A stretch of 64,000 nt of DNA from Acidobacteriaceae bacterium (lineage in GTDB: Bacteria; Acidobacteriota; Terriglobia; Terriglobales; Acidobacteriaceae): NCBI GenBank assembly GCA_035944135.1, contig DASZBM010000006.1:1-64000 (forward strand). The letters run 5' to 3'. Under the pieces are notes generated by a model. The model had not been told where the DNA came from and ran no database searches. It worked only from the letters and a program-made list of their open reading frames with translations. The position numbers and the translations under genes are program-made. Below are positions 42,694 through 51,922 of the stretch, in pieces (within the stretch, counting starts at the first letter, position 1; every line of letters begins with the position of its first letter).

Positions 42694-43623
42694 ATGGCCA
42701 CCGTAGTTCCAGCTCTCGAAACACTTCAGGTCTCAACCATTACCAACGAGTCCATACGTCCCGCAGGCCACAAATCAACTGTCCCGCCGCCAGCCATGCT
42801 CCTCGGCCGAACCTCACAGCGTCGATCACTCAACTGGCTGGTCTTTCTCTTCATGCTGCTCTTCCACATCGGAGCCATCGCAGCCTTCTTCTTCTTCAGC
42901 TGGTCCGCTCTTACCATCGCCATCGTCTTCTACGTCCTTGCCATCAACGTCGGCATCGGCATGGGCTATCATCGCCTGCTCACCCATCGCGGTTACAAAG
43001 TCCCCAGGTGGATCGAGTACACGATGGCCGTCTGCGCGACCCTCAGCCTCGAAGGCGGACCGCTGATCTGGGTTGCTACCCATCGCGTCCATCATCAGAA
43101 CACCGATGTCCTTGGCGACCCCCACTCTCCGCACGAAGGCGGCTGGTGGTCCCACGCCGGTTGGATCATCTATGGTGCCGGCGCGGCCGGTGAGCCCGCG
43201 ATCCTCGCCAAGTACGCTCCCGACATCGCCAAAGACCGTTTCTACGTCTGGCTGACTCGCTTCCACTGGGTTCCGCTCGTCGCTCTCGCGCTGATTCTCC
43301 TCGCGGTCGGCGGTTGGCCATGGGTCCTCTGGGGCATCTTCCTCCGCGTCACCGTCGGTCTGCACGCCACCTGGCTCGTTAACTCCGCCACGCACATGTG
43401 GGGATCAAAGCGCTTCCCCACCAAAGACGACTCCCGCAACAACTGGTGGGTCGCCCTCCTCACCGGAGGCGAAGGCTGGCACAACAACCACCACGCGCAT
43501 CCCGTCTCCGCCCGCCACGGCCTCGCCTGGTACGAGTTCGACGTCAACTACTACGGCATCTGGCTGCTCGAAAAGATCGGCCTCGCCCGCAAGGTCCACG
43601 TCGAGCACCTCGAGCACGACTAA
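42694..43623 (+). CDS. Acyl-CoA/fatty-acid delta-9 desaturase
   Basis: A 309-residue membrane di-iron enzyme introducing a double bond into fatty acyl chains. All three His boxes are present: HRLLTH (about 94), HRVHHQ (about 132) and HNNHH (about 270), with GGEGWHNNHHAHPVSARHG around the last. Four hydrophobic segments fit the family fold. The ATG at 42694 behind AAGGAG is preferred to the longer upstream frame. It stands alone between the response regulator gene and the convergent TonB gene. A role in membrane-fluidity adjustment is inferred. Confidence 0.93.
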   Translation: MATVVPALETLQVSTITNESIRPAGHKSTVPPPAMLLGRTSQRRSLNWLVFLFMLLFHIGAIAAFFFFSWSALTIAIVFYVLAINVGIGMGYHRLLTHRGYKVPRWIEYTMAVCATLSLEGGPLIWVATHRVHHQNTDVLGDPHSPHEGGWWSHAGWIIYGAGAAGEPAILAKYAPDIAKDRFYVWLTRFHWVPLVALALILLAVGGWPWVLWGIFLRVTVGLHATWLVNSATHMWGSKRFPTKDDSRNNWWVALLTGGEGWHNNHHAHPVSARHGLAWYEFDVNYYGIWLLEKIGLARKVHVEHLEHD

Positions 43624-43749
43624 AATCTTCGCCGGCCGCCCGGATCAATGACGACCCCGCAGCACGGTCCGAACGCCAGTCCGCCAACTTGACAAAGCCC
43701 TCCCCCAACACCCCCTGTGCGCGAGCGGGAACGTCTGCGTCGGCACATC

Positions 43750-43813
43750 AGGTCCAAGCCTAAATTCTTTCGATTGAAGATTTTGCGCAAAAACAGGGGG
43801 GGAGGGGGGTACC
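43750..43813. repeat. TTTTGCGCAAAA plus G-tract element, copy A
   Basis: The order AGGTCCA, CTAAATTC, AGATTTTGCGCAAAAA, long G-tract interrupted by one A, then GTACC matches 63142-63210. The palindrome TTTTGCGCAAAA is at 43781-43792 and the G-tract at 43796-43809. A degenerate relative is at 48321. Confidence 0.8.
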
Positions 43814-43820
43814 CCCTGTT
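43789..43820 (-). terminator. Terminator of the TonB gene, built from the G-tract element
   Basis: On the minus strand AACAGGGGG (43820-43812) pairs with CCCCCTGTT (43800-43792), followed by TTTTT (43793-43789). The 5' arm overlaps the last bases of the gene's stop codon region, so the stem begins at the stop. Confidence 0.65.
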
Positions 43821-45183
43821 ACTTGGCGAACTTGAAATCCAGGATCGCCGTCGTCGTCACCGCGATCGGCTTGCCATTGTCGAGCAGAGGGCTATATCGC
43901 CAGCGCTGCACCGCCTGTTGCGCTGCGTCCCGCAGCAGAGGCGGCCCACTCACCGCACGTGCATAGATCACGTTGCCATCAGGGTCCACAACCGCGTGCA
44001 CCGTCACCTGACCATGGACGCGAGCCGCTGCCGCATCAGCGGGATACTCCGGCGCCGGGCTGAAGATCACACTCGCAGGCGTGATCCCCGCCGCTCCCTG
44101 CGGCACAATGGACCGCGTCTTCGCGCTGGATTGCGTGACGTCCTGTTGCCCTCCGGAGTCCGGTGCCCCCTTCGACGAAGCCGTAACCACCTGCTTCACC
44201 ACGGTCATCGGCACTGCAGAACCCTGTGCCCCCCGCGCTACAGACCCGACCTGAACAGCCGCCGGCTGAACCGCTGCCTGATCGCCCTGCGTTACAGGGG
44301 CCGTCTGCGCTGCTCCGGAACCCGCTTCACTGTCCAGCCGCTCTGGCGGCTCCATCGGCGCAATCGAGCGAACCATCTTCGGTTTGTTCGGAGAACTCGA
44401 GGCACGCACCGCCACATGCATCTCCGCTGCAGAAACAACACGGTGGAACATCAGACCCAGGCCCACCCCCACCAGCATGCACACCACCCCAACAATCCAG
44501 ACCGCGTGATTCCTCCACCACGAAGCTTCCGGCTCCTGCTGCGCAGCAAACAACCCACCCGTACGGAATGGCGAAAGCACCACATCCTCTGCTTCACGGC
44601 CGTCGGCCTCAACGACAGCGACCGGAGGCTCGTCCGGCTTCAGTTCAAGTTTCTTCGAGTTCGAAAATGGCGCGGACTCGACCCCCCTCGCCAGCAGTAC
44701 CGGCTCGGAGATTGCCGGCGCCGCCTCTCGACGCTCAGCTTCAACCGCGCCTGTCGTCTCCTCTAATTCTGACTCCGGCTGGAACGTCGAACGGCGTGAC
44801 TGCAGGAGAAAGCGCAGCATCTCGCGGACGTCTGCCTCCTGCGAATCGCTCTTCAGATCATGCCCGCTCCCTGCAGCGGCAGTCACCAGAATGCCAAGCA
44901 GGTCCTCATAGCCGATCCCCTCGCGCTCCTCATACAGGATGGCGCGCATTAGCGATGCGACATCCGCGCGGAAGCGAACATCCGTTTCGAGACGCTTCGA
45001 CAGCTGCGGAATCGCTTCCGGCGAGTCGACCGGCAGCTTTTCCTTCAGCAGGAAGCCCCGTATCTCCTGCACGTGGCCTGAGAAGCGGCTCGAAATTTCC
45101 GTAAGCTGAGAAGCCAGAAACACCCGGGTTCGACCTTCTAATTCTCCGCCGCCGACGCGACGGCCTAAGATCCCCTGTCGCAC
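43819..45183 (-). CDS. TonB-family energy transducer with a large cytoplasmic N-terminal domain
   Basis: A 454-residue protein. About 225 residues precede a single membrane segment (NHAVWIVGVVCMLVGVGLGLMF). A variable Pro/Ala/Gln-rich periplasmic linker follows, then a C-terminal TonB domain (ASVIFSPAPEYPADAAAARVHGQVTVHAVVDPDGNVIYARAVSG...AVQRWRYSPLLDNGKPI). Ordinary TonB has only a short cytoplasmic start. Here the extra part is helical, with ISSRFSGHVQEIRGFLLKEKLP and MRAILYEEREGIGYEDLLGIL. No ExbB/ExbD genes are nearby. The start is taken as the GTG at 45183, but a downstream start cannot be excluded. Confidence 0.85.
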   Translation of the reverse strand: MRQGILGRRVGGGELEGRTRVFLASQLTEISSRFSGHVQEIRGFLLKEKLPVDSPEAIPQLSKRLETDVRFRADVASLMRAILYEEREGIGYEDLLGILVTAAAGSGHDLKSDSQEADVREMLRFLLQSRRSTFQPESELEETTGAVEAERREAAPAISEPVLLARGVESAPFSNSKKLELKPDEPPVAVVEADGREAEDVVLSPFRTGGLFAAQQEPEASWWRNHAVWIVGVVCMLVGVGLGLMFHRVVSAAEMHVAVRASSSPNKPKMVRSIAPMEPPERLDSEAGSGAAQTAPVTQGDQAAVQPAAVQVGSVARGAQGSAVPMTVVKQVVTASSKGAPDSGGQQDVTQSSAKTRSIVPQGAAGITPASVIFSPAPEYPADAAAARVHGQVTVHAVVDPDGNVIYARAVSGPPLLRDAAQQAVQRWRYSPLLDNGKPIAVTTTAILDFKFAK

Positions 45184-45311
45184 AGCGGGGCTATGACATT
45201 AAGACGGTATGAGCGGCCCGATGTTACCCCGCTATGACCTCCGGTTGTGCGCCGCGACGAAGGATCAACAACTTGCAGTCGACTCAAAAAACATTTTCCG
45301 AGCAGCCCACG

Positions 45312-48137
45312 TCATTTGCCCGCCACACTGCAGTGAAGATCCTGAAGCATCTCTGGTTCATATTTGCTCGGTTGATGGCTTTTCCACTGCGTCACAATAT
45401 CTTCGCGTTGCGTGCGGAGCAGATGCCAGGAAAGCGGCGCTCTGTCATCCGCCGAATAATGGAAGTACACCGGCTTAATCTTGTCCTGAATCTCCGGATT
45501 AAATCCCAGGTCATCCATAGTCGCATGCAGCTCGATGTCCGCCCTCGTCTCCTGTGAGCTCGTCCGCACCGCCAGCAACGTTCCTACCGGCGCAACAATC
45601 TGCCGTTGCCAACTCCACACGCCGCCAGCGCTCTTCTCTGAGGACATCGCGTCGATAATCACCAGATATACCGGATGACCTTTCAGCTTAGGGCCCGCCC
45701 CCATCAGCCACTGCAGCGCGCTCAATAGCCCGGAGTTGTCGTAGTATCCGCCGTCACCCAGATGCAGTTGCGCGTATTTCAGATCCGTGTCCGGGCGGCT
45801 CATCGGTGAAACGAATGGAAACGTCGCGGAGACCCTCGCCGCCGTGCTCACATCCATGTCCTCTTTGGTGAACGTGGGAAAGAACTGCAATGCGGCTGGG
45901 CGGCCTTCCGCCGGCTGCTCGTACAACCCCGTGGTGGCGGCCATGAATCGATTTCCGGTCTCGGAAATCGTCGCGTTGAAAATGACCGCGGGCCGCGTGC
46001 CTCTTCCAACGTCATCGTTCCATTCACTCAACTGCGGAGGCGCGGCATGAGACTTCCAATGCGTTACCCATTCCCGCTCCAGAGCCGAACCGCGATCGAA
46101 ATTTTGCGGCACCAAAAAGTTCACACCCGGAACCGTCCTGAGCAGGTCCGGATAGACAAGCCCCCAACCAACTGCGCCCAGATCCGTCCTCGCCGATTCA
46201 TCGAAGATCGTTCCGCTCTGCTTCGGATCCGTGTTGCCGTTGCCGTCATACCATCCGGCAAAATACATCGCGCCCTCACTGCCGCCGGAAACTGAGCTAA
46301 TCAGCACGACTGACGACGTGAACGCATTCTGTGTCCCATCGGCAGACTCGCAGTCATCCGCGAGCCCCGTAAGCACCTCCGTCGTCCATGCCGAGGCGCG
46401 AATTCCTCCTCCCGCCGTCGCAACCACCACGATCGGCGCTTGCTCGCGCTTCCGGAAGTTCGCCCATGCATCGATCACATGCGATGGATCCTGCACGGAC
46501 ACCACCGACTGCAGCGGATGCAATTCGAACACATGATCCGTTCGCCAACCGGCAGCCAGCACCATCGATATTCCAAGCACCGCCGTCAGCACTGGCACGC
46601 GCAGCTTGTCCAGAAAGAACGCCACGCCGGAGAAGAACCACGTCAGCAGACAAAGCAGCAGCAGGACGTAGAACATCGCTGCCGGGTTGCTGATCCTGCT
46701 GCTCGGCGAAGTGAAATAGCCGACTACGGCATAGATCAACAGCGTGGCGATCAGCGCAATCGTTCCAACCCGATGCCCCGATCGCAGCACGAGCTCCGTC
46801 TTTCCGCCAACAATTTGTTGCCGGATATACCCCGCGTCGAGATTGCCCGGTAAGACCCTGTCCATCGCTTCCGCAGTCCCGGTAGAAAGCGCATTCGGCG
46901 GTGCACCATGCGCATTGAGTCCGCGGAACGGCGGATAGATAAAGCAGACCGTATTCGATCCTGCGGTCTCCTCCAGCCACGCGTGGAACTGCGCCGTCGC
47001 ATACAGAAACGCGAGCGCAGCCAATGCTGCCAGAACAACGCCCGCAACCCTCAACCATGCGGAGAAAGGGTCGGAAAGGCTTCCCCGCCATGTCATCACC
47101 ACCATGGGCACAGCCAGCAGCGAAAACAGAATCGTCGGCCACCATGAACTGCGCACCCAAGGCCGCGTGTCACTCACATCATCAAACCGGTCCGGTGCGT
47201 ATGCCAGCGTGATGCGCGCGGTGATCATGATGATGATCGCCAGAAGAAATGCGGCGAAGCAGATCAGAAAGAACGAAAACGGCACCATCGCATCGAACAG
47301 TCCATAGAAGATCGAAGGCGCATAGAAGTAGCCCGCCGGAAGCACCACGGCGAGCAGCAACCCATTGATGATCGGAAATCGAAGCAGGTATGCGTAGATG
47401 AGAAACGTTGCGACCACTTTTCCCTTGGGGCGCCTCCAGGGAAAGTAGCTCACCAGTGCAATCGGCATCGCGATAAAGAGTCCGATCGGAATTGGATTTT
47501 TGCATGCCAGAGTTCCGACCAGCGTCAAGAGACCTGACACCGCCAGCAATCCGCCAATTACCTTGCGAAGACGCAGCTTCTCGGCAACGAAACAATGAAT
47601 GCCCAACGCCGTCGTCGCGGCCCCGAAGACGCACCACTTCACGGTCGATACCACTCCGGAAGTCACAAAATTCAGATTGCCCTCTTTGATTTGACAGAAG
47701 CCGGCCAGCATCAACTGGTTTTCACGAAGATCCAGGCCGGCTGCCACCGTGATCAAAATCGCGACCGCGGCTCCGAGCCACCTTGTCCGTGGATCGGTCT
47801 TCCCCAGCACCCAAGCAAACGCCAGGAACGTCAGCCAGTAGAGCGTGATGAACGCATAATCTTCATGAGTATTCCGAACCGCGAGCCTGAGGTTCTCAGG
47901 GCCGTCGGCCGTCGCGTCCGGTGAAGTGCTCTTCATCGGGCCGATCAGGCTCGCAAAGCACGCCGAAGTTTTGCTTAACTCGATCTGCGCGATCGGCGGC
48001 GTTTTCTTGTTCGCGCAATCGGGCGGAAGCTCCGTGCCAAAGCGGCTCGGCTGCTTCACATATCCCGCCATCTCCACTTGCATGATGGCGCCCCAAACCA
48101 CTGTCGCGAGAAGCAGGAACCAAAAGATCTTTTGCAT
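45312..48137 (-). CDS. Large membrane protein with C-terminal patatin-like phospholipase domain
   Basis: A 941-residue protein. The first 540 or so residues hold about ten to twelve hydrophobic segments, and the remainder is a patatin/cPLA2-like hydrolase domain. It has the oxyanion-hole G576-G-G-I-R580, nucleophile S617 in ISSVSGGSEGA and catalytic D795 in LGDGGYYDNSGL. The elbow lacks the Gly two residues before the Ser (SVSGG instead of GxSxG). Phospholipase or acyl hydrolase activity at the inner membrane is inferred. GGAGG nine bases before the ATG at 48137 supports the start. No partner is evident in the neighbourhood. Confidence 0.85.
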   Translation of the reverse strand: MQKIFWFLLLATVVWGAIMQVEMAGYVKQPSRFGTELPPDCANKKTPPIAQIELSKTSACFASLIGPMKSTSPDATADGPENLRLAVRNTHEDYAFITLYWLTFLAFAWVLGKTDPRTRWLGAAVAILITVAAGLDLRENQLMLAGFCQIKEGNLNFVTSGVVSTVKWCVFGAATTALGIHCFVAEKLRLRKVIGGLLAVSGLLTLVGTLACKNPIPIGLFIAMPIALVSYFPWRRPKGKVVATFLIYAYLLRFPIINGLLLAVVLPAGYFYAPSIFYGLFDAMVPFSFFLICFAAFLLAIIIMITARITLAYAPDRFDDVSDTRPWVRSSWWPTILFSLLAVPMVVMTWRGSLSDPFSAWLRVAGVVLAALAALAFLYATAQFHAWLEETAGSNTVCFIYPPFRGLNAHGAPPNALSTGTAEAMDRVLPGNLDAGYIRQQIVGGKTELVLRSGHRVGTIALIATLLIYAVVGYFTSPSSRISNPAAMFYVLLLLCLLTWFFSGVAFFLDKLRVPVLTAVLGISMVLAAGWRTDHVFELHPLQSVVSVQDPSHVIDAWANFRKREQAPIVVVATAGGGIRASAWTTEVLTGLADDCESADGTQNAFTSSVVLISSVSGGSEGAMYFAGWYDGNGNTDPKQSGTIFDESARTDLGAVGWGLVYPDLLRTVPGVNFLVPQNFDRGSALEREWVTHWKSHAAPPQLSEWNDDVGRGTRPAVIFNATISETGNRFMAATTGLYEQPAEGRPAALQFFPTFTKEDMDVSTAARVSATFPFVSPMSRPDTDLKYAQLHLGDGGYYDNSGLLSALQWLMGAGPKLKGHPVYLVIIDAMSSEKSAGGVWSWQRQIVAPVGTLLAVRTSSQETRADIELHATMDDLGFNPEIQDKIKPVYFHYSADDRAPLSWHLLRTQREDIVTQWKSHQPSKYEPEMLQDLHCSVAGK

Positions 48138-48320
48138 GCGCTAACCCTCCGTGAACGAACCAGGGACCGGAGAATCACAACCTTGCAATGAAGCAGGAGT
48201 TTGCCGGCGCGCATGGCGACGCGTCCGAAGAAGACTCCCCACAAACGCAGCGTCGGGAACCGCAAACCACCTGTCTGGGAAATCCACGCCACTGTACCAC
48301 CGCTGCGCTTTTCGCCAGCT

Positions 48321-48355
48321 GCCTAAATTCCAGAGATTTTGCGTAAAAAAGACGG
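48321..48355. repeat. TTTTGCG-TAAAA element, degenerate copy C
   Basis: GCCTAAATTC followed by AGATTTTGCGTAAAAA matches copy A at 43750 but lacks the G-tract (GACGGCG instead). It lies between the divergent patatin and thioredoxin genes. Confidence 0.5.
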
Positions 48356-48403
48356 CGCCGGCGTGCGCCGCGCATCCATACAGTAGATTGCTGGAGGCGT
48401 CCG

Positions 48404-48844
48404 ATGCCGCTCATCCGCTCCTGCCCGAACTGCAGCACCAAAAACCGCATCCCCGCAGCCCATCTCGCGGACACCGGCCGCTGCGGCAACTGCAAAAATC
48501 CGCTGCCGCCCATCGCAGAACCGATCGCTGCGGACACCGCGCTCTTCGATGAGATCATCGCGAGCGCGCGCGTTCCCGTGCTCGTCGACTTCTGGGCCGC
48601 ATGGTGCGGGCCCTGCCGCATGGCCGCCCCGCACGTCGAGCGCACCGCTCGCGAAATCGCAGGCCACGGCATCGTCCTCAAGGTCGACACGGAAGCCAAC
48701 CCGCAACTCGCCGCGCGTTACAACGTCCGCGGCATCCCGAATTTCGCCGTCTTCTCAAACGGCCGCCTGGTCCAGCAGCAGGCCGGTCTCGTCGACTCCG
48801 GACAGATGCTCCAGTGGCTGCGCGCTGCGGCCGTTTCAGCCTGA
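48404..48844 (+). CDS. trxC: Thioredoxin 2 with N-terminal zinc ribbon
   Basis: A 146-residue TrxC-type protein. N-terminal zinc ribbon C7-P-N-C10 and C27-G-N-C30 precedes a thioredoxin fold with the active site W67-C-G-P-C71 and the cis-Pro in RGIPNFAVF. It reduces disulfides in the cytoplasm, and family members respond to oxidative stress. The length matches E. coli TrxC (139). It is divergent from the patatin gene and convergent with the GNAT gene, only 4 bases between stops. Confidence 0.95.
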   Translation: MPLIRSCPNCSTKNRIPAAHLADTGRCGNCKNPLPPIAEPIAADTALFDEIIASARVPVLVDFWAAWCGPCRMAAPHVERTAREIAGHGIVLKVDTEANPQLAARYNVRGIPNFAVFSNGRLVQQQAGLVDSGQMLQWLRAAAVSA

Positions 48845-48848
48845 GGCT

Positions 48849-49394
48849 TCATCGCCTGCGCTGATAACGCACCGTGCCTTCGTCCTCGCCCGGCCCAACA
48901 TACGTCATCCCGCAACGCTCCATCACCTTGATTGATTCCGGCAGCCGCGGGTACGTCTGCGCACTCACGCTCTTCACATCCCTCTGCGTCAGCAGCCAGT
49001 CCACCAACGCGCGCGCGGCCTCGGTTGCATATCCTTTGCGCTGATAGCTCGGCACCGTCGAGTAGCCGATCTCCACATCGCCTTCCAGCTTCGGAAATCC
49101 ACCTACCGCACCCACTAACGTATAGCGCGTCGCTCCGCCGGCCCAATTCAGCAGCAGCACATACCTGTTCCATCCGCGCGTTCGCGGCTCTTCCTCATAC
49201 TGTTTGGCGATGAACTGATAGACATGCGGCTCCCAGTGCTCCGGCGGCCACTCAGGCGTCACCTCCGCACCGAGAATTTTTCCTAATGAGCCATCTGCCT
49301 TCTGATCCGCGTCCAGCATCGCAGGCGTGATCGCCACCAGCCGCAGCCGCTGCGTCTTCAGATCGCCGATCCTCCGGCGCAGCAGCCCAATCAT
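48849..49394 (-). CDS. GNAT-family N-acetyltransferase (RimJ/RimL-like)
   Basis: A 181-residue acetyltransferase of the type acting on N-terminal amines or antibiotics. It has LKTQRLRLVAITPAMLDA at the start, VEIGYSTVPSYQRKGYATEAARALVDW (acetyl-CoA binding loop Q/R-x-x-G-x-A) and ESIKVMERCGM, the Asn/Ser-x-x-x-x-E-x-x-G-F-like end motif. The substrate is unknown. The ATG overlaps the era stop by four bases, so it is the last gene of the ybeY-corC-era transcript. Confidence 0.88.
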   Translation of the reverse strand: MIGLLRRRIGDLKTQRLRLVAITPAMLDADQKADGSLGKILGAEVTPEWPPEHWEPHVYQFIAKQYEEEPRTRGWNRYVLLLNWAGGATRYTLVGAVGGFPKLEGDVEIGYSTVPSYQRKGYATEAARALVDWLLTQRDVKSVSAQTYPRLPESIKVMERCGMTYVGPGEDEGTVRYQRRR

Positions 49395-50473
49395 TCGGCC
49401 TCGTCCTCTTCCTCCTGCTTCTTTGCCGCCTGGCCCTGCTTCTCCGCGATGTGCTCAAGCTGCCTGCGCCAGTCCAGCTCTTCCACAAATCCGCGCGACG
49501 CCCGCCACTCGCTCTCCACCTTCACAAACAGCTCCAGAAACACACGCGTGCCCAGCAGCGATTCGATCTCCTTGCGCGCGGCCGTGCCAATCCGCTTCAG
49601 CATCTCGCCGCCGCGACCGATCAGAATCGCCTTTTGCCCGTTGCGCTCACAGTAGATCGCCGCTGCAATCTTCGTCACCGGTAGTTTGCCGTCCTTCGTC
49701 TTCTTCGTCGAAGCCGGCTCCTCGTATCGCTCAATCACCACCGCCGCCGCATACGGGACCTCTTCACCGGTAAGCATCAGCACCTTCTCGCGAATCAGCT
49801 CCGCCACAAGAAACCGCTCCGGCTGGTCGGTCAACTGATCCTTCGGGAAGTACCTCTGGCCCTCCGGCAGCAGGGCCACGACCTTATCCAGCAGCAGATC
49901 CAATCCCTGTTTCTTCTTCGCCGAGATCGGAATCACTTCCGCAAACGTATGTTGCTTGCTCCAGTGCGCAATCAGGGGCAGCAGCGCTGGCTTCGGCACC
50001 GCATCGATCTTGTTCAGCACCAGCACCACAGGACAATCCAGCCGCTTCACCAACTGCAGCGCAAACTCATCCTCTGCCTTCGACATCGATCTGCGCTGCT
50101 GCCCAGGCGTCTTCGGCCCGCCCTCTCGCGACTCGACCTCGTGCAATCTATGCGTCGCGTCGACAATGAACAGCACCGCATCCCGCGACTCCAGCGCGTC
50201 CTGCACCTCCTGCATCATGCGCCGGTCGAGCTGGGTCGACGGCTTATGCACGCCCGGCGTGTCCACCAGCACCACCTGCGCCGCCGGCCTTCCCGCCTCC
50301 GTCTTCGTCTTCTTGCGAAGCGGAAGCTCCAGCACCCCGAGGATCCGCGTCCTTGTCGTCTGCGGCTTATGCGTCACAATCGCGAGCTTCTGTCCCAGCA
50401 GCGCATTCAGCAGCGTACTCTTGCCCGCGTTGGGCCTTCCCACAATCGACACAAATCCTGTACGCAACGCCAT
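49391..50473 (-). CDS. era: Era, ribosome-assembly GTPase
   Basis: A 360-residue GTPase that helps 30S maturation. G1 GRPNAGKS, G3 DTPG, G4 NKID and G5 SAK are present, then a KH domain (RGGEMLKRIGTAARKEIESLLG, VFLELFVKVES). It is about 60 residues longer than E. coli Era. Basic insertions lie near 52-62 (KKTKTEAGRPA) and about 110-135, another near 255 (ASTKKTKDGK), plus an acidic C-terminal tail. The ATG at 50473 follows a repeat-filled 105-base gap after the CorC-like gene. Confidence 0.96.
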   Translation of the reverse strand: MALRTGFVSIVGRPNAGKSTLLNALLGQKLAIVTHKPQTTRTRILGVLELPLRKKTKTEAGRPAAQVVLVDTPGVHKPSTQLDRRMMQEVQDALESRDAVLFIVDATHRLHEVESREGGPKTPGQQRRSMSKAEDEFALQLVKRLDCPVVLVLNKIDAVPKPALLPLIAHWSKQHTFAEVIPISAKKKQGLDLLLDKVVALLPEGQRYFPKDQLTDQPERFLVAELIREKVLMLTGEEVPYAAAVVIERYEEPASTKKTKDGKLPVTKIAAAIYCERNGQKAILIGRGGEMLKRIGTAARKEIESLLGTRVFLELFVKVESEWRASRGFVEELDWRRQLEHIAEKQGQAAKKQEEEDEAE

Positions 50474-50482
50474 CCCGCTATT

Positions 50483-50579
50483 GTAGAGAACAGAAATCGG
50501 GACAGTAGAGAACAGGGATCAGCGATCGATTTCATCCTGCACACCCTGACCTGTTCTCTGATCTCTGATTTCTGATCTC
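50483..50579. repeat. Composite short-repeat patch upstream of era
   Basis: GTAGAGAACAG occurs at 50483-50493 and 50505-50515. Its core returns inverted as CTGTTCTCT at 50551-50559 and runs into the 7-base units TGATCTC, TGATTTC, TGATCTC (50559-50579). The patch occupies nearly the whole gap between the corC-like gene and era, and the last unit touches the corC-like stop codon. Confidence 0.8.
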
Positions 50580-51922
50580 TAGCTGGCGACGGCCACCCTC
50601 ACCCGCTCGACCTTCCTGTCGGTCGACTGCAGTACTTCGATCCGCAGCGGCCCATCTTCCACCACCTCGCCGGGCAGCGGAATATGCCCTGCGATCTCAC
50701 TCACCAAGCCGCCCACCGTCGCCGCTTCATACGCCGTCAGCAATTGCGGAAGCACCTGCTCCGGCCCCTCTTCACCAAACTCCAAACCGTCTTCCGCCTC
50801 CGCCGCTTCGCTCGGCGGAGCTCTTCGCACCGGCTGCCGCTGTTCTTCAAACAGCCCGCGCAGCCGGCTCACTTCAAAGCTCCCGGGCACGACATAGCTT
50901 CCATCCGGCTCCTTCACGGGCTCATCCCCCGCCGGTGCCAGGTCGTGCTCATCCTCAATGTTTCCTACGATTGCCTCCAGCAAATCCTCGATCGTCACCA
51001 GCCCCGCCACGCCGCCATATTCATCGATCACGATGCTCATGTGCTGCTTCTCGCGCTGCATCTCGCGCAGCAGTTCATTCACCTTCTTCGTCTCCGGCAC
51101 AAACATCGCTGGCCGCGCCAGATGCTTTACGGTTGTCCGCTTGACCGCGACACCTTCCACCTCCAGCAGGTCGCGCGCAAACGCAATCCCCACAATCTCG
51201 TCCACCGACGCGCCATACACCGGCACGCGGGAGAATCCATGCTCCCTCACCTCGCGCCTGAACTCCTCCAGTGACATCGTCTGCGGCACCACAAACATTC
51301 CCGGCCGTGGCGTCATCACCTCGCGCACCACCTTGTCGCCGAACTCCACAACGCTGCGCACCAGCTCGCGGTCGCTCTCCTCCAGGATTCCCTCTTCCTC
51401 ACCAGCCTCGAGCAGCGCATCTACGGCCTCACTCGGATGCTCCGGCACTGCCTCTTCCTTCTCGGCCAAACCCACAATCGACAGCAGCAAGCCAATCGTC
51501 AGCGTGACGGGCAACACCACATAGAACAGACCCTGCAGCAACACGCCAATTCGCCCCACCCAGACGCCGCGCGTCCGCGTGAACAGCAACTGCGGAATCA
51601 GCCGGTCGAAGAACACAATCACCAGCAGAAGTTCGAAGATCGTGCGTGCCAGCGCAGCCGGACTGTGTTGCACACGCCACTGCAACCTGGTCACCAGCAG
51701 AAAGGTCAGTGCCACCAGCACAATCTGCCGCAGCACAGACGCCGACATCGCCGCCGACTCACGGCTCAACCGCAGCCGCGGCTCAACCGTCCGCTCCCAG
51801 GCCTCTACGTTGTCCGCATACTCCCGCGACAAAAACTTGCCCATCACGGTGTAGACCTCATCCGCATACGAGGCCAGCGCCAGCAGCAACAGCAGCACGA
51901 AGAACGCGATTCCCCAACTCAT
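50579..51922 (-). CDS. CNNM/CorC-type transporter-associated protein with paired CBS domains
   Basis: A 447-residue membrane protein (hemolysin/CorC family). N-terminal hydrophobic region with four segments up to about 150, then VVEFGDKVVREVMTPRPGMFVV, two CBS domains about 205-325 (GFSRVPVYGASVDEIVGIAFARDLL, HMSIVIDEYGGVAGLVTIEDLLEAIVGNI), and a CorC/HlyC C-terminal domain about 350-445 with an extra acidic loop (EAAEAEDGLEFGEEGPEQ). Members affect Mg/Co transport. It overlaps the ybeY stop by four bases, and ybeY-corC-era is a common conserved order. Confidence 0.93.
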   Translation of the reverse strand: MSWGIAFFVLLLLLALASYADEVYTVMGKFLSREYADNVEAWERTVEPRLRLSRESAAMSASVLRQIVLVALTFLLVTRLQWRVQHSPAALARTIFELLLVIVFFDRLIPQLLFTRTRGVWVGRIGVLLQGLFYVVLPVTLTIGLLLSIVGLAEKEEAVPEHPSEAVDALLEAGEEEGILEESDRELVRSVVEFGDKVVREVMTPRPGMFVVPQTMSLEEFRREVREHGFSRVPVYGASVDEIVGIAFARDLLEVEGVAVKRTTVKHLARPAMFVPETKKVNELLREMQREKQHMSIVIDEYGGVAGLVTIEDLLEAIVGNIEDEHDLAPAGDEPVKEPDGSYVVPGSFEVSRLRGLFEEQRQPVRRAPPSEAAEAEDGLEFGEEGPEQVLPQLLTAYEAATVGGLVSEIAGHIPLPGEVVEDGPLRIEVLQSTDRKVERVRVAVAS

